Below, one piece after another: positions 7,345-14,348 of a DNA stretch of 15,836 bases. Location of the stretch: the NCBI GenBank assembly GCA_034376725.1, contig JAXMJH010000040.1:1-15836 (forward strand). The letters are read 5' to 3'. Numbering within the stretch: the first letter of the stretch is position 1; the number at the start of each line of letters is the position of its first letter. Both the position numbers and the translations under genes were made by a program. The notes under the pieces were generated by a model. The model ran no database searches. It worked only from the letters and a program-made list of their open reading frames with translations, and was not told the origin of the DNA. This stretch comes from UBA11164 sp034376725 (GTDB lineage Bacteria > Pseudomonadota > Gammaproteobacteria > Xanthomonadales > Xanthomonadaceae).

Positions 7345-7375
7345 AGCTTAGAACCGTAGTCGGGTACGGATTCAA
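7345..7375 (-). promoter_or_regulatory. MerR-type promoter of merC-merA with mer operator
   Basis: On the minus strand TTGAAT (-35, 7370-7375) and TAAGCT (-10, 7345-7350) are separated by exactly 19 bp, the over-long spacer characteristic of MerR-activated promoters. Within the spacer lies the operator dyad CCGTAC-CCGA-CTACGG (7354-7369), nearly identical in layout to the Tn501/Tn21 operator. MerR bound here represses without Hg(II) and untwists the DNA to activate with it. The merR ATG is only five bases beyond the -35 on the other strand, so MerR should also repress its own transcription. Confidence 0.93.
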
Positions 7376-7380
7376 GGGTC

Positions 7381-7809
7381 ATGAACGCAGTCGCCAACCG
7401 TATCAGCATCGGCGCCCTGGCCAGCGCTGCCGGGGTAAACGTCGAGACCATCCGCTACTACCAGCGCAGAGGGCTGCTCAAGGAGCCGGACAAACCCTAC
7501 GGCGGCATCCGCCGCTACGGCGAAGCGGATCTGGCGCGTCTGAGATTCATCAAATCCGCCCAGGGTCTGGGTTTCAGCCTGCAAGGGATCGCCGAGCTGC
7601 TGACTCTGGACGACGGTGTCGAATGCGACATCGCGCGCGCGCAGGCCGAAAGCAAGCTGCGCGAGGTCCGCGAAAAGCTGGCCGAGCTGGCCCGCGTCGA
7701 AACCGCGCTGACGCAACTGGTGCGCCAGTGTCGGTCGCGGACCGGAGATGTCCGCTGTCCGTTGATCGTGAGCTTGCAGCGGGGCGAAACCGGGCCGGCA
7801 CCGGGCTGA
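7381..7809 (+). CDS. merR: mercury-responsive regulator MerR
   Basis: An Hg(II)-sensing repressor-activator of the divergent merC-merA operon. The 142 residues have a winged-helix DNA-binding domain (IGALASAAGVNVETIRYYQRRGLL, then GGIRRYGEADLARLRFIKSAQ), a long dimerisation helix (about 83-115), and the three mercury ligands Cys82, Cys117 and Cys126 at the same numbers as in Tn501 MerR, ending CPLIVSLQ. This separates it from zinc-, copper- or lead-responsive relatives. The ATG follows the operator almost at once, with a weak AAGGG only two bases upstream, so the transcript may have a very short leader. It converges on mdh, with REP-like repeats in between. Confidence 0.97.
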   Translation: MNAVANRISIGALASAAGVNVETIRYYQRRGLLKEPDKPYGGIRRYGEADLARLRFIKSAQGLGFSLQGIAELLTLDDGVECDIARAQAESKLREVREKLAELARVETALTQLVRQCRSRTGDVRCPLIVSLQRGETGPAPG

Positions 7810-7875
7810 TGGGAACCGCCCGGAGCGGATTGGCGTTGGGTCTGGAACCGCAGCCTGGCGGCATTTCGCCGCCCC

Positions 7876-7901
7876 GGATTACGCCGCGTTGCGGCTAATC
7901 C
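7876..7901 (+). repeat. REP-like palindrome, copy A
   Basis: A 26-bp hairpin: GGATTACGCCGC, loop GTT, GCGGCTAATCC. It lies between the convergent merR and mdh and is the first half of a longer tandem repeat (see 7876-8075). It could act as a transcript-end structure for merR. Confidence 0.85.
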
Positions 7902-7981
7902 AGGCTACGCGGGCTCGGTTGCACCGCGCGATGGAGTCGCACGGTCCGGGGCATCGCTGAACTCTGCTCGGTCGCGGTGCC

Positions 7982-8007
7982 GGATCACGCCGCGTTGCGG
8001 CTGATCC
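7982..8007 (+). repeat. REP-like palindrome, copy B
   Basis: The hairpin GGATCACGCCGC, loop GTT, GCGGCTGATCC has compensatory changes relative to copy A (TTA/TAA to TCA/TGA), so base pairing is kept. That supports a function or origin depending on the folded form. Confidence 0.85.
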
Positions 8008-8072
8008 GGGCTACACCGGCATGGTTGAGCCGCGCGATCGGGTCGCGCGGCTTGGCCATCGCTGCTCTGTGC

Positions 8073-9059
8073 TCAGCCCAGCAGGTCGGCGACGCCGGCG
8101 CGCTCTTCTTCCAGTTCGGCCAGGGTCTTGTCCATGCGCTCGCGGCTGAAGTCGTCGATCGGCAGGTCGGCGACACGCGTGTATTCGCCGGCTTCGGTAA
8201 TCACCGGCACGCCGTACATCACGCCCTCGGGAATACCGTAGCTGCCGTCGGACGGCACGCCCATGGTTACCCACTCGCCGTTGCTGCCGAGCAGCCAGTC
8301 GTGCACGTGGTCGATGGCGGCATTGGCGGCCGAAGCCGCCGAGGACAGGCCACGCGCCTCGATGATCGCGGCGCCGCGTTTGCCGACGACGGGAATGAAG
8401 CTGTCGCGGTTCCACGCCTCATCGGCGATCCGGTCCTTCAGGCTCTGGCCGCCGACGGTGGCGAAGCGGTAGTCGGGGTACATGGTCGGGCTGTGGTTGC
8501 CCCAGACGATCAGCTTCCTGATGTCGGCGACCGGCACGCCGGCCTTGCTGGCCAGCTGGCTGAGGGCGCGGTTGTGGTCGAGCCGCAGCATGGCGGTGAA
8601 GTTCTTCGACGGCAGTTCCGGAGCGGACTTCATGGCGATGTAGGCGTTGGTGTTGGCCGGGTTGCCGACCACCAGCACCTTCACGTCGCGGCTGGCGGCC
8701 TTGTTGAGCGCGGCGCCCTGGGCGGTGAAGATCTTGGCGTTTTCCAGCAGCAGGTCCTTGCGCTCCATGCCAGGGCCGCGCGGACGCGCACCAACCAGCA
8801 TCGCGACATCGGCATCCTTGAACGCCACTTCGGCGTCGCCGGTGCCGACCATGCCGGCCAGCAGCGGGAACGCGCAGTCTTCAAGCTCCATCATCACGCC
8901 CTTGAGCGCAGCCTGGGGCTTTTCCATCGGCAGTTCGAGCAACTGCAGGATGACCGGCTGATCCTTGCCCAGCATTTCGCCCGAGGCGATACGAAACAGC
9001 AGCGAATAACCAATCTGGCCGGCGGCGCCGGTGACGGCAATGCGGAGGGGAGTTTTCAT
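8073..9059 (-). CDS. mdh: NAD-dependent malate dehydrogenase
   Basis: Interconverts malate and oxaloacetate with NAD in the TCA cycle. The 328 residues match the bacterial cytosolic-type (type 2) MDH length. Motifs: GAAGQIGYSLLFRIASG (11-27) for NAD binding, the ARPRGPGMERKD substrate loop with Arg92 and Arg98, VGNPANTNA, LDHNRA with Asp161 and Arg164, and the catalytic His189 in WGNHSPTMYPDY. The frame stays open 120 bases further, to 9179, but those codons read through the GGGAAT inverted repeat and are not protein-like, so the start is MKTPLRIAV at 9059. The Shine-Dalgarno is weak. It lies 116 bp after the aminotransferase on the same strand, so it may be partly co-transcribed with it. Confidence 0.96.
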   Translation of the reverse strand: MKTPLRIAVTGAAGQIGYSLLFRIASGEMLGKDQPVILQLLELPMEKPQAALKGVMMELEDCAFPLLAGMVGTGDAEVAFKDADVAMLVGARPRGPGMERKDLLLENAKIFTAQGAALNKAASRDVKVLVVGNPANTNAYIAMKSAPELPSKNFTAMLRLDHNRALSQLASKAGVPVADIRKLIVWGNHSPTMYPDYRFATVGGQSLKDRIADEAWNRDSFIPVVGKRGAAIIEARGLSSAASAANAAIDHVHDWLLGSNGEWVTMGVPSDGSYGIPEGVMYGVPVITEAGEYTRVADLPIDDFSRERMDKTLAELEEERAGVADLLG

Positions 9060-9069
9060 GATCAAGCTA

Positions 9070-9173
9070 CCGGAAATGGGGAATCGGGAATGGGGAATCG
9101 TCAAGGCAACGGCGGCGGGTTGGGCATTGGGGCGGGCTCTTTCGATTCCCGATTCCCGAATCCCGATTCCCGG
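9070..9173. repeat. long inverted repeat of GGGAATCGGGAAT units
   Basis: Two 31-base arms, 9070-9100 and 9143-9173, are reverse complements at 27 of 31 positions and enclose a 42-base loop. Each arm is itself built of short GGGAAT(C/G)G repeats. It fills the gap between the aminotransferase stop and the mdh start. Such GGGAATCGGGAAT intergenic strings are frequent in Xanthomonadaceae. It could form a strong hairpin in an aminotransferase-mdh transcript and limit read-through. Confidence 0.85.
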
Positions 9174-9175
9174 CT

Positions 9176-10375
9176 TCAAGTCAGTTCGGCGAAAAATGCC
9201 TGAATGCGCTCCAGGCCCGGCTGCAACTGGGCGGGGGGGCAGGTGTAGCTGATTCGCAAAGCGCGGGGTTCGCCGAATGCCGAACCGGGTACGCAGGCCA
9301 CGCCCTTGACGTCGAGCAGCGCGGCGCAGAAATCGACATCGTTGTCGATCAGGCGCTCGCCGTGGCGCTTGCCGAACGCGCAGGAAATGTCCGGGAAGGC
9401 GTAGAACGCGCCCTGCGGACGCGGGCAGACCACGCCGGGGATGGCGTTGAGCGCATCGACCACGATATCGCGCTTGGCCTGAAACTCGCGCGACTTGGCG
9501 GTGGGCACATCCTGCGGACCGCTGAGCGCGGCGATGGCGGCGGCAGTGACGATTTCGGGGATATTGGTGATGTGGTTGGAATTGAGCGTCACCACGGCAT
9601 CGATCGCCGTTTCTGGACCAGCCAGCAGGCCGACCCGCCAGCCGGGCATGCCGTAGGTCTTGGACAGCGAGTCGCAGAAGATCATCCGCTCGCGCAGCTC
9701 GGGACGGAAGTGCGCCACGTTGTGATAACCGACATCGTCGAACACCATCCGGTTATAGATGTCGTCGGCAATGATCCAGGTGTCCGGATACCTGGCCAGC
9801 ACATCGGCGATCGCCGCGATCTCCTCGCCGGTGTAGACCATGCCGGTCGGGTTGGATGGATTGTTGAACAGAAACACCCGCGGCTTGCTGGCCAGGGCCG
9901 CATCGAGCTGGGCCGGGGTGAGCTTGTAGTTCTGCTCCGCAGGACACGGCAGCAAGGTGACCTTGGCGCCGACGATCTCGGCCATGTCCAGATAGCTGGT
10001 CCAGTACGGCGTGGGGAAGACGATCTCGTCGCCCTCGTCCAGCAGTGCCTCGTACAGGTTGTACAGGCCATGCTTGGCGCCGATGGTCACCGCGCACTGA
10101 TTGCGGGTGTAGCCGGGCAGGCCGTTGCCTTCCATGTGCGCGATGAAGGCATCGAGCAGCGCCGCGTCGCCGCGGTTGGAGCCGTACTGACCGGAGTCCT
10201 TGTCCAGCCAGTCGCGCACGGCGGCGTAGACGTGCTCGCCGGGCAGAAAATTGGGCACGCCGATCGAGAAGCTGATGATGTCGCGACCTTCCGCTTTCAG
10301 GCGCTTGGCCTTGTCGGCGATGACCATGATCGCGCTGGGCTTGGCGCGACCAATGCGGGCTGCAAGTTGCGGCAT
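9176..10375 (-). CDS. class I aspartate-type aminotransferase
   Basis: A PLP-dependent enzyme of fold type I, probably moving the amino group of aspartate to 2-oxoglutarate. The 399 residues show GQYGSNRGD (62-70), FPTPYWTSY (120-128), NNPSNPTG (171-178), the PLP-contacting Asp204 and Tyr207 in ADDIYNRMVF, SLSKTYGMPGWRVG with Schiff-base Lys239, and Arg374 in RISY for the alpha-carboxylate. This is the AspC/AAT subgroup I-gamma pattern. Related enzymes use alanine, tyrosine or glutamate/prephenate, so substrate and symbol are left open. Start 10375 has a GAGGT box five bases upstream. The mdh gene next door makes oxaloacetate, the keto acid matching aspartate, which supports the assignment. 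Confidence 0.88.
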   Translation of the reverse strand: MPQLAARIGRAKPSAIMVIADKAKRLKAEGRDIISFSIGVPNFLPGEHVYAAVRDWLDKDSGQYGSNRGDAALLDAFIAHMEGNGLPGYTRNQCAVTIGAKHGLYNLYEALLDEGDEIVFPTPYWTSYLDMAEIVGAKVTLLPCPAEQNYKLTPAQLDAALASKPRVFLFNNPSNPTGMVYTGEEIAAIADVLARYPDTWIIADDIYNRMVFDDVGYHNVAHFRPELRERMIFCDSLSKTYGMPGWRVGLLAGPETAIDAVVTLNSNHITNIPEIVTAAAIAALSGPQDVPTAKSREFQAKRDIVVDALNAIPGVVCPRPQGAFYAFPDISCAFGKRHGERLIDNDVDFCAALLDVKGVACVPGSAFGEPRALRISYTCPPAQLQPGLERIQAFFAELT

Positions 10376-10449
10376 CTCTGACCTCGTGAACAGGCGTGAT
10401 TAGAAGCGGAATCCTACCATGCATCGGCAATATGGTGCGGCGCACCAAT

Positions 10450-10474
10450 TGCCGGCCCGGTCGCCCGGCCGGCA
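10450..10474 (-). terminator. GC hairpin after the P-type ATPase gene
   Basis: TGCCGGCC (10450-10457) and GGCCGGCA (10467-10474) form a perfect 8-bp stem with a nine-base loop, 44 bases past the ATPase stop. No T-run follows on the minus strand (AATTGG instead), so it is at best a weak intrinsic terminator. It lies in the 142-bp gap upstream of the aminotransferase. Confidence 0.35.
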
Positions 10475-10517
10475 CCACCGGCAGGCCAATACCGGCTTGC
10501 GCCAGCCGCCGCGAAAC

Positions 10518-13151
10518 TTATGCCGGCCCGCGCTGGCCACTGGCCCGACCGCGCAGCCAGGCCTTTTCCAGCTCGACGGCGGCGAACACGATGATCGCCA
10601 ATCCGGCCACCAAGACCCATTCCCGCAACGCCAGACCTTCAGTCCCAAACACCCGCTGCGCCGGCGGCCAATAGGTCAGCATGACTTGCAGTGCAAGGAG
10701 TACCGCCACCGACAGCCAGGCCCAGCCGTTGGCCAGCAGGGCCTCCAGGGTCCACGACGGTGCCAGCCAGCGCCGGCAGTTGAACAGATACACCATCTCG
10801 CCGACCACCAGCGCGTTGAGCGCCACGCTGCGCGCCAGCGCCTCACTGCCATGTTCGGCCAGGGTCAGATCGAACAGAACAAACGTGCCCATGGTGAGCA
10901 AAGCGCCTACCCAGGCGATGCGAATGGCAACGAAGGAGGTGATCAGCCCCTGCGACTTCAGCCGTGGTGGCCGGCGCATGACATCGCCTTCAAGCGGCTC
11001 GAATGCCAACGACAAAGCCAGCGTGACGGCGGTCACCATGTTGATCCAGAGAATCTGCACCGGCGTGATCGGCAGCGCCCAGCCGGCGAGCGCAGCCACC
11101 AGGACCACCAACGCCTCGGCGATATTGGTTGGCAGGATGAACAGCAGCGATTTACGGATATTGTCGTAAACCCCGCGCCCCTCTTCCACGCCGTTGACGA
11201 TGGTGGCGAAGTTGTCGTCGGCCAGCACCATTTCCGCCGCCTGACGCGACGCCTCGGTGCCCTTGATGCCCATCGCCACGCCGATGTCGGCGCGCTTGAG
11301 TGCCGGCGCGTCGTTGGCGCCGTCGCCGGTCATCGCCACCACCCGGCCGCTGGCCTGCAGTGCGCTGACCAGGCGCAGTTTGTGCTCCGGCGTGGTGCGG
11401 GCGAACACGTGCACCGTGCCGACCTGCGCGTCCAGTTCGGACGGCGTGAGCGCATCGAGCTGCGGTCCGGTCAGCACGCCGCCACTGCCGGAGATGCCCA
11501 GCTCATCGCCGATTGCGGCAGCGGTGGCGGCATGGTCGCCGGTGATCATCTTCACCTCGATACCGGCGGCCCGGCAGGCATCCAGCGCGGCATGCACCTC
11601 TGGTCTGGGCGGGTCGCGAAAGCCGACCACGCCAAGCAGACACAGCCCATCGGCGACATCGGCGTCGTCCAGCGCGGCTGACCTGCCCGGCTCGCGGCGC
11701 TCGGCAATCGCCAGCACGCGCAGGCCCTCGCCGGCCATCGTCGCCAACAGGCGATGCCAGGCCTCGGCATCGATGGCTTCGGCTTGTCCGTTATGCAACT
11801 GCCGGTTGCAGCGGGCGATCAGCTTTTCCGGCGCGCCCTTCACGCAGACCCGGTCGCCGTGCCGGGTGGCCATCAATTTGTGTTCGGAGGAAAACGGCAG
11901 CAGCGCCAGCCGCGGGTGCGCATCGCGCAGGGCATCGACCGCCACGCCGCCGGCCTCGGCCAGCCGGATCAGCGCCACTTCCAGCGGGTCGCCATCGCCG
12001 TGCGGGCTGGCGTCGTTGCACAGCGCGGCAGCCTCCAGCAGCGCGCGAGCGGATTGCGGCGGCGAGCCGGCCGGACACTCGCCCTCGGCCAGGCCCAGGC
12101 GATCGGCGACCAGCGCGTTGCAGGTCAGAGTGCCGGTCTTGTCGCTGCAGATCACGCTGACCGCGCCCAGTGTCTCGACCGCCGGCAGCCGGCGGATGAT
12201 GGCGTTGCGCCGCGCCATGCGCTGAACGCCGATGGCCAGGGTGATGGTGATGATCGCCGGCAGGCCCTCGGGAATCGCCGCCACCGCCAGCGCCACGCCG
12301 ATCATCAGCCCATCCGCCAGGGCAGTACCGTGCAGCCAACCGGACAGCGCGACGGTTGCCGCCGCGAAGCCGAACACCACCAGCGCCAGCCAGCGCCCGA
12401 ACACCGCCATCTGTCGCAGCAGCGGCGTGGTCAGGCTGTGCACTTCGCCGAGCAGCGTGCTGATCCGGCCAAGCTCGGTCGCGCGCCCGGTGGCGGCCAC
12501 CACGCCGCTGCCCTGCCCCGCCGTTACCACGGTGGCGGCATAGCTCATGCTGCTGCGGTCGGCCAGTGCGGTCGTCGCCGGCTGCGCCTCGGTCAGCTTG
12601 GATACCGGCACCGATTCGCCGGTCAGCGCCGCCTGATCGACGCGCAGGCCGTGGCTCTCCAGCAGCCGGATATCGGCCGGCACCCGGTCGCCGGCCTTGA
12701 GCCGGATCAGATCGCCGGGGACCAGGGCTTCGGCGTCGACCTCCTGCCAGCGGCCATCGCGCAGCGCGCGGGCGCGCGGCGCCAGCATCCGGCCGATCGC
12801 CTGCATGGCCCGCTCGGCCTTGCCTTCCTGGACATAGCCGATGACGGCATTGATCAACACCACGGCCAGTATCACCGCCGCATCGACCGGGTGGTCGAGG
12901 ACATATGCCGCGACGCCGGAAACCAGCAGCAGGTAGATCAGTACGTTATGGAACTGCATCAGCAGCCGCTGCAGCGCCGAGCGCGGCCGGGCAGTGGGCA
13001 GCGCATTCGGCCCGACCTCTGCGAGCCGCTGTTGAGCCTCGGCCGCGCTCAATCCGCCGGTGCCGGTGCGCAATCGGGCCAGCACTTCATCGGCCGGGTG
13101 GGCGTGCCAGTCGGAGGCGTCGGACGGGGTTGCGGTTCGGGAGTCAGCCAT
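10518..13151 (-). CDS. P2-type cation-transporting ATPase
   Basis: An inner-membrane ATP-driven cation pump, 877 residues and full length. In order: a cation-ATPase N-domain (15-70), transmembrane pair (about 70-107), actuator domain with TGES (177-180), helices 3-4 with PEGLP (294-298), phosphorylated Asp337 in DKTGTLT, nucleotide domain KGAPE (438-442), MITGDH (535-540), MTGDGANDAPALK (607-619), and six C-terminal helices from about 665. Compared with SERCA, Glu295 (helix 4), Asn676 and Glu679 (helix 5) and Asn704 and Thr707 (helix 6) are kept, but the helix 6 Asp is Ala708. This places it in the less-studied MgtA/CtpF/Pma1-like group; the ion may be Ca2+, Mg2+, Na+ or another. No heavy-metal domain is present, so no link to mer is evident. 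Confidence 0.9.
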   Translation of the reverse strand: MADSRTATPSDASDWHAHPADEVLARLRTGTGGLSAAEAQQRLAEVGPNALPTARPRSALQRLLMQFHNVLIYLLLVSGVAAYVLDHPVDAAVILAVVLINAVIGYVQEGKAERAMQAIGRMLAPRARALRDGRWQEVDAEALVPGDLIRLKAGDRVPADIRLLESHGLRVDQAALTGESVPVSKLTEAQPATTALADRSSMSYAATVVTAGQGSGVVAATGRATELGRISTLLGEVHSLTTPLLRQMAVFGRWLALVVFGFAAATVALSGWLHGTALADGLMIGVALAVAAIPEGLPAIITITLAIGVQRMARRNAIIRRLPAVETLGAVSVICSDKTGTLTCNALVADRLGLAEGECPAGSPPQSARALLEAAALCNDASPHGDGDPLEVALIRLAEAGGVAVDALRDAHPRLALLPFSSEHKLMATRHGDRVCVKGAPEKLIARCNRQLHNGQAEAIDAEAWHRLLATMAGEGLRVLAIAERREPGRSAALDDADVADGLCLLGVVGFRDPPRPEVHAALDACRAAGIEVKMITGDHAATAAAIGDELGISGSGGVLTGPQLDALTPSELDAQVGTVHVFARTTPEHKLRLVSALQASGRVVAMTGDGANDAPALKRADIGVAMGIKGTEASRQAAEMVLADDNFATIVNGVEEGRGVYDNIRKSLLFILPTNIAEALVVLVAALAGWALPITPVQILWINMVTAVTLALSLAFEPLEGDVMRRPPRLKSQGLITSFVAIRIAWVGALLTMGTFVLFDLTLAEHGSEALARSVALNALVVGEMVYLFNCRRWLAPSWTLEALLANGWAWLSVAVLLALQVMLTYWPPAQRVFGTEGLALREWVLVAGLAIIVFAAVELEKAWLRGRASGQRGPA

Positions 13152-13417
13152 GGGCTACCTGCGCGAATCAGGCGCCCAGTCTAGCCCAGCCGCACCGGCA
13201 GCCGACCTGACCCGCATCAAGTCGCAGCCGCGCGCCGCCCGTCGATGGCAGGCAAGGTTTGGGCGTGGAAGCGAGCAGCCGACGGTTCACCGACAAATCC
13301 CTCAAGGTTGGCCGACCCAAAGCCCTGCCTTGGGTCGGAAACCGGCGGCGACCGCGACCGATCGACTGATTTTTGCCGCCGGGCCTGCCGGTATTCGCCA
13401 GGCCGGGGCGGGCTGGT
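13152..13417. other. leader region of the ATPase, with hairpins
   Basis: This 266-bp gap has no gene. On the minus strand TAGACT at 13178-13183 could be a -10 giving a short leader before the ATPase start, but no matching -35 is seen. A strong hairpin lies at 13312-13338 and a smaller one (GGCCTG/CAGGCC, 13382-13404) just past the cyclophilin stop. The conserved elements of the manganese-sensing yybP-ykoY riboswitch, often found before such pumps, were looked for and not seen. Confidence 0.45.
13312..13338. terminator. perfect 9-bp stem-loop
   Basis: CCGACCCAA (13312-13320) and TTGGGTCGG (13330-13338) pair perfectly around a nine-base loop, and outer GGTT/AACC can extend the stem. It lies 80 bases past the cyclophilin stop and 161 bases before the ATPase start. 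There is no T-run, so it may be a Rho-linked 3' end or a leader structure. Confidence 0.45.
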
Positions 13418-13924
13418 TTACCGCTTGCGCGCGTCCAGAACCGTGTTCCACTGCGCCACGCGCTCGGCCTGGCTGGCCAGCAGGGCATCGGCATCGCCTT
13501 CGATCGCGATCGACTCGAACTTGTCGCCGCCCTTGACCGCATCGACCACGTCCAGGCCCTCGGTGACGGTGCCGAATACCGAATGCTTGCCGTCCAGCCA
13601 GCCGCACGGCACATGGGTGATGAAGAACTGGCTTCCGTTGGTGCGCGGGCCGGCATTGGCCATCGACAGCACGCCGCGATTGTGGCGCAGCTCGGGGTGG
13701 AACTCGTCCTCGAAGGTATAGCCCGGACCGCCCATGCCGCTGCCCTGCGGACAGCCGCCCTGGATCATGAAATCGGGGATCACCCGGTGGAAGCTGAGGC
13801 CGTCGTAATAGCCGCGCTTGGCCAGATTGACGAAATTGGCCACGGTCAGCGGCGTCTTGTCGCCGTGCAGCGCTACGCGGATGGTGCCGCGGGAAGTGGT
13901 GAAAACAGCAGTCAGGTCGGTCAT
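13418..13924 (-). CDS. cyclophilin-type peptidyl-prolyl cis-trans isomerase
   Basis: Catalyses proline cis-trans isomerisation during protein folding. It has 168 residues with no signal peptide, so it is cytoplasmic (PpiB-like rather than periplasmic PpiA). Motifs: FHRVIPDFMIQGG with catalytic Arg47, Phe52, Met53 and Gln55; SMANAGPRTNGSQFFIT with Phe101; and WLDGKHSVFG with Trp109, Leu110 and His114. All the active-site residues of human CypA checked are present, and the Trp, lacking in some bacterial forms, is kept. A tail of about 25 residues (about 144-168) follows the core. It starts 58 bp after the small membrane-protein gene on the same strand, so the two may be co-transcribed. Confidence 0.93.
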   Translation of the reverse strand: MTDLTAVFTTSRGTIRVALHGDKTPLTVANFVNLAKRGYYDGLSFHRVIPDFMIQGGCPQGSGMGGPGYTFEDEFHPELRHNRGVLSMANAGPRTNGSQFFITHVPCGWLDGKHSVFGTVTEGLDVVDAVKGGDKFESIAIEGDADALLASQAERVAQWNTVLDARKR

Positions 13925-13982
13925 GTCGGTTTCTCGGATACGGGTGGAGGCGTGGTGGAATATCTGAAGAAGCGCGTCCCGT

Positions 13983-14249
13983 TCAGCGACGCCGGGACGC
14001 GGACTGGCGGATGAACAGCAGCATCAGCACCAGGGCGACCGACATCAGGCCACCGCCGACCGCCACCAGCGCCCAGGCTAGTGCCGGCGTGGCCAGCACG
14101 GCCAACGGCCCTGCCGGCGCGGCGATCAGGCCGATCAGGCCCAGCGCCAGCAGGACGACGGCGAAGCCATCGAGCGCCAGCAGCCAGATCGGGAACGGCA
14201 GTCCGCCGGGAGCGTTCATCGCGAAAGAGTCCGGTAAAACGGGCGTCAT
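13983..14249 (-). CDS. small two-helix membrane protein, unknown function
   Basis: An 88-residue hydrophobic protein with two predicted membrane segments, about 22-44 (IWLLALDGFAVVLLALGLIG) and 57-81 (WALVAVGGGLMSVALVLMLL), a short A/P/G-rich turn between them, and a basic tail RQSASRRR that should be cytosolic. I do not recognise a family. An alternative start at 14219 (MNAPGGLPFP) gives 78 residues; neither site has a clear ribosome binding signal. A longer frame extends right through the antisense strand of typA, but that part is an artefact of high G+C. It is divergent from typA with about 100 bp between, and upstream of the cyclophilin gene. Confidence 0.6.
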   Translation of the reverse strand: MTPVLPDSFAMNAPGGLPFPIWLLALDGFAVVLLALGLIGLIAAPAGPLAVLATPALAWALVAVGGGLMSVALVLMLLFIRQSASRRR

Positions 14250-14293
14250 GATGCCATAGCCGGCTGCGTCCACATAACTGCAACAAATCGGCG

Positions 14294-14341
14294 TACAATG
14301 GCCGGCTGTCCCTTCGCTACCCGACCGGCTTGCGCCGGTGA
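14294..14341 (+). promoter_or_regulatory. candidate typA promoter -10 and ribosome binding site
   Basis: TACAAT at 14294-14299 is a good -10 hexamer in an otherwise G+C-rich region, about 50 bases before the typA start. No convincing -35 lies 16-18 bp upstream. GGTGA at 14337-14341, seven bases before the ATG, is the likely Shine-Dalgarno. Confidence 0.45.
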
Positions 14342-14348
14342 TGCCCTC

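Larger units (their letters stand above)
7876..8075 (+). repeat. tandem pair of about 106-bp repeat units
   Basis: The stretches starting at 7876 and 7982 align along nearly their whole length: palindrome, then GGCTAC, GGTTG, CCGCGCGAT, GTCGC, CATCGCTG and GCTC in the same order, with scattered substitutions and one small indel. The second unit runs to the stop codon of mdh. It fills most of the merR-mdh gap (7810-8072), which has no gene. Confidence 0.75.

Noticed and set aside
9060..9179. 40-residue N-terminal extension of malate dehydrogenase
   Set aside because: It reads through the GGGAAT inverted repeat; MDH of this type starts at MKTPLRIAV and is 328 residues long.
9176..10375. Calling the aminotransferase alaA or dapL
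   Set aside because: Motifs place it only in the class I I-gamma group; substrate cannot be fixed by eye. The mdh neighbour favours aspartate but does not prove it.
11754..13184. 476-codon plus-strand frame opposite the P-type ATPase
   Set aside because: Antisense shadow; no domain, and the ATPase frame has every family motif.
13152..13417. yybP-ykoY manganese riboswitch before the ATPase
   Set aside because: Its conserved loop sequences were looked for on the minus strand and not found.
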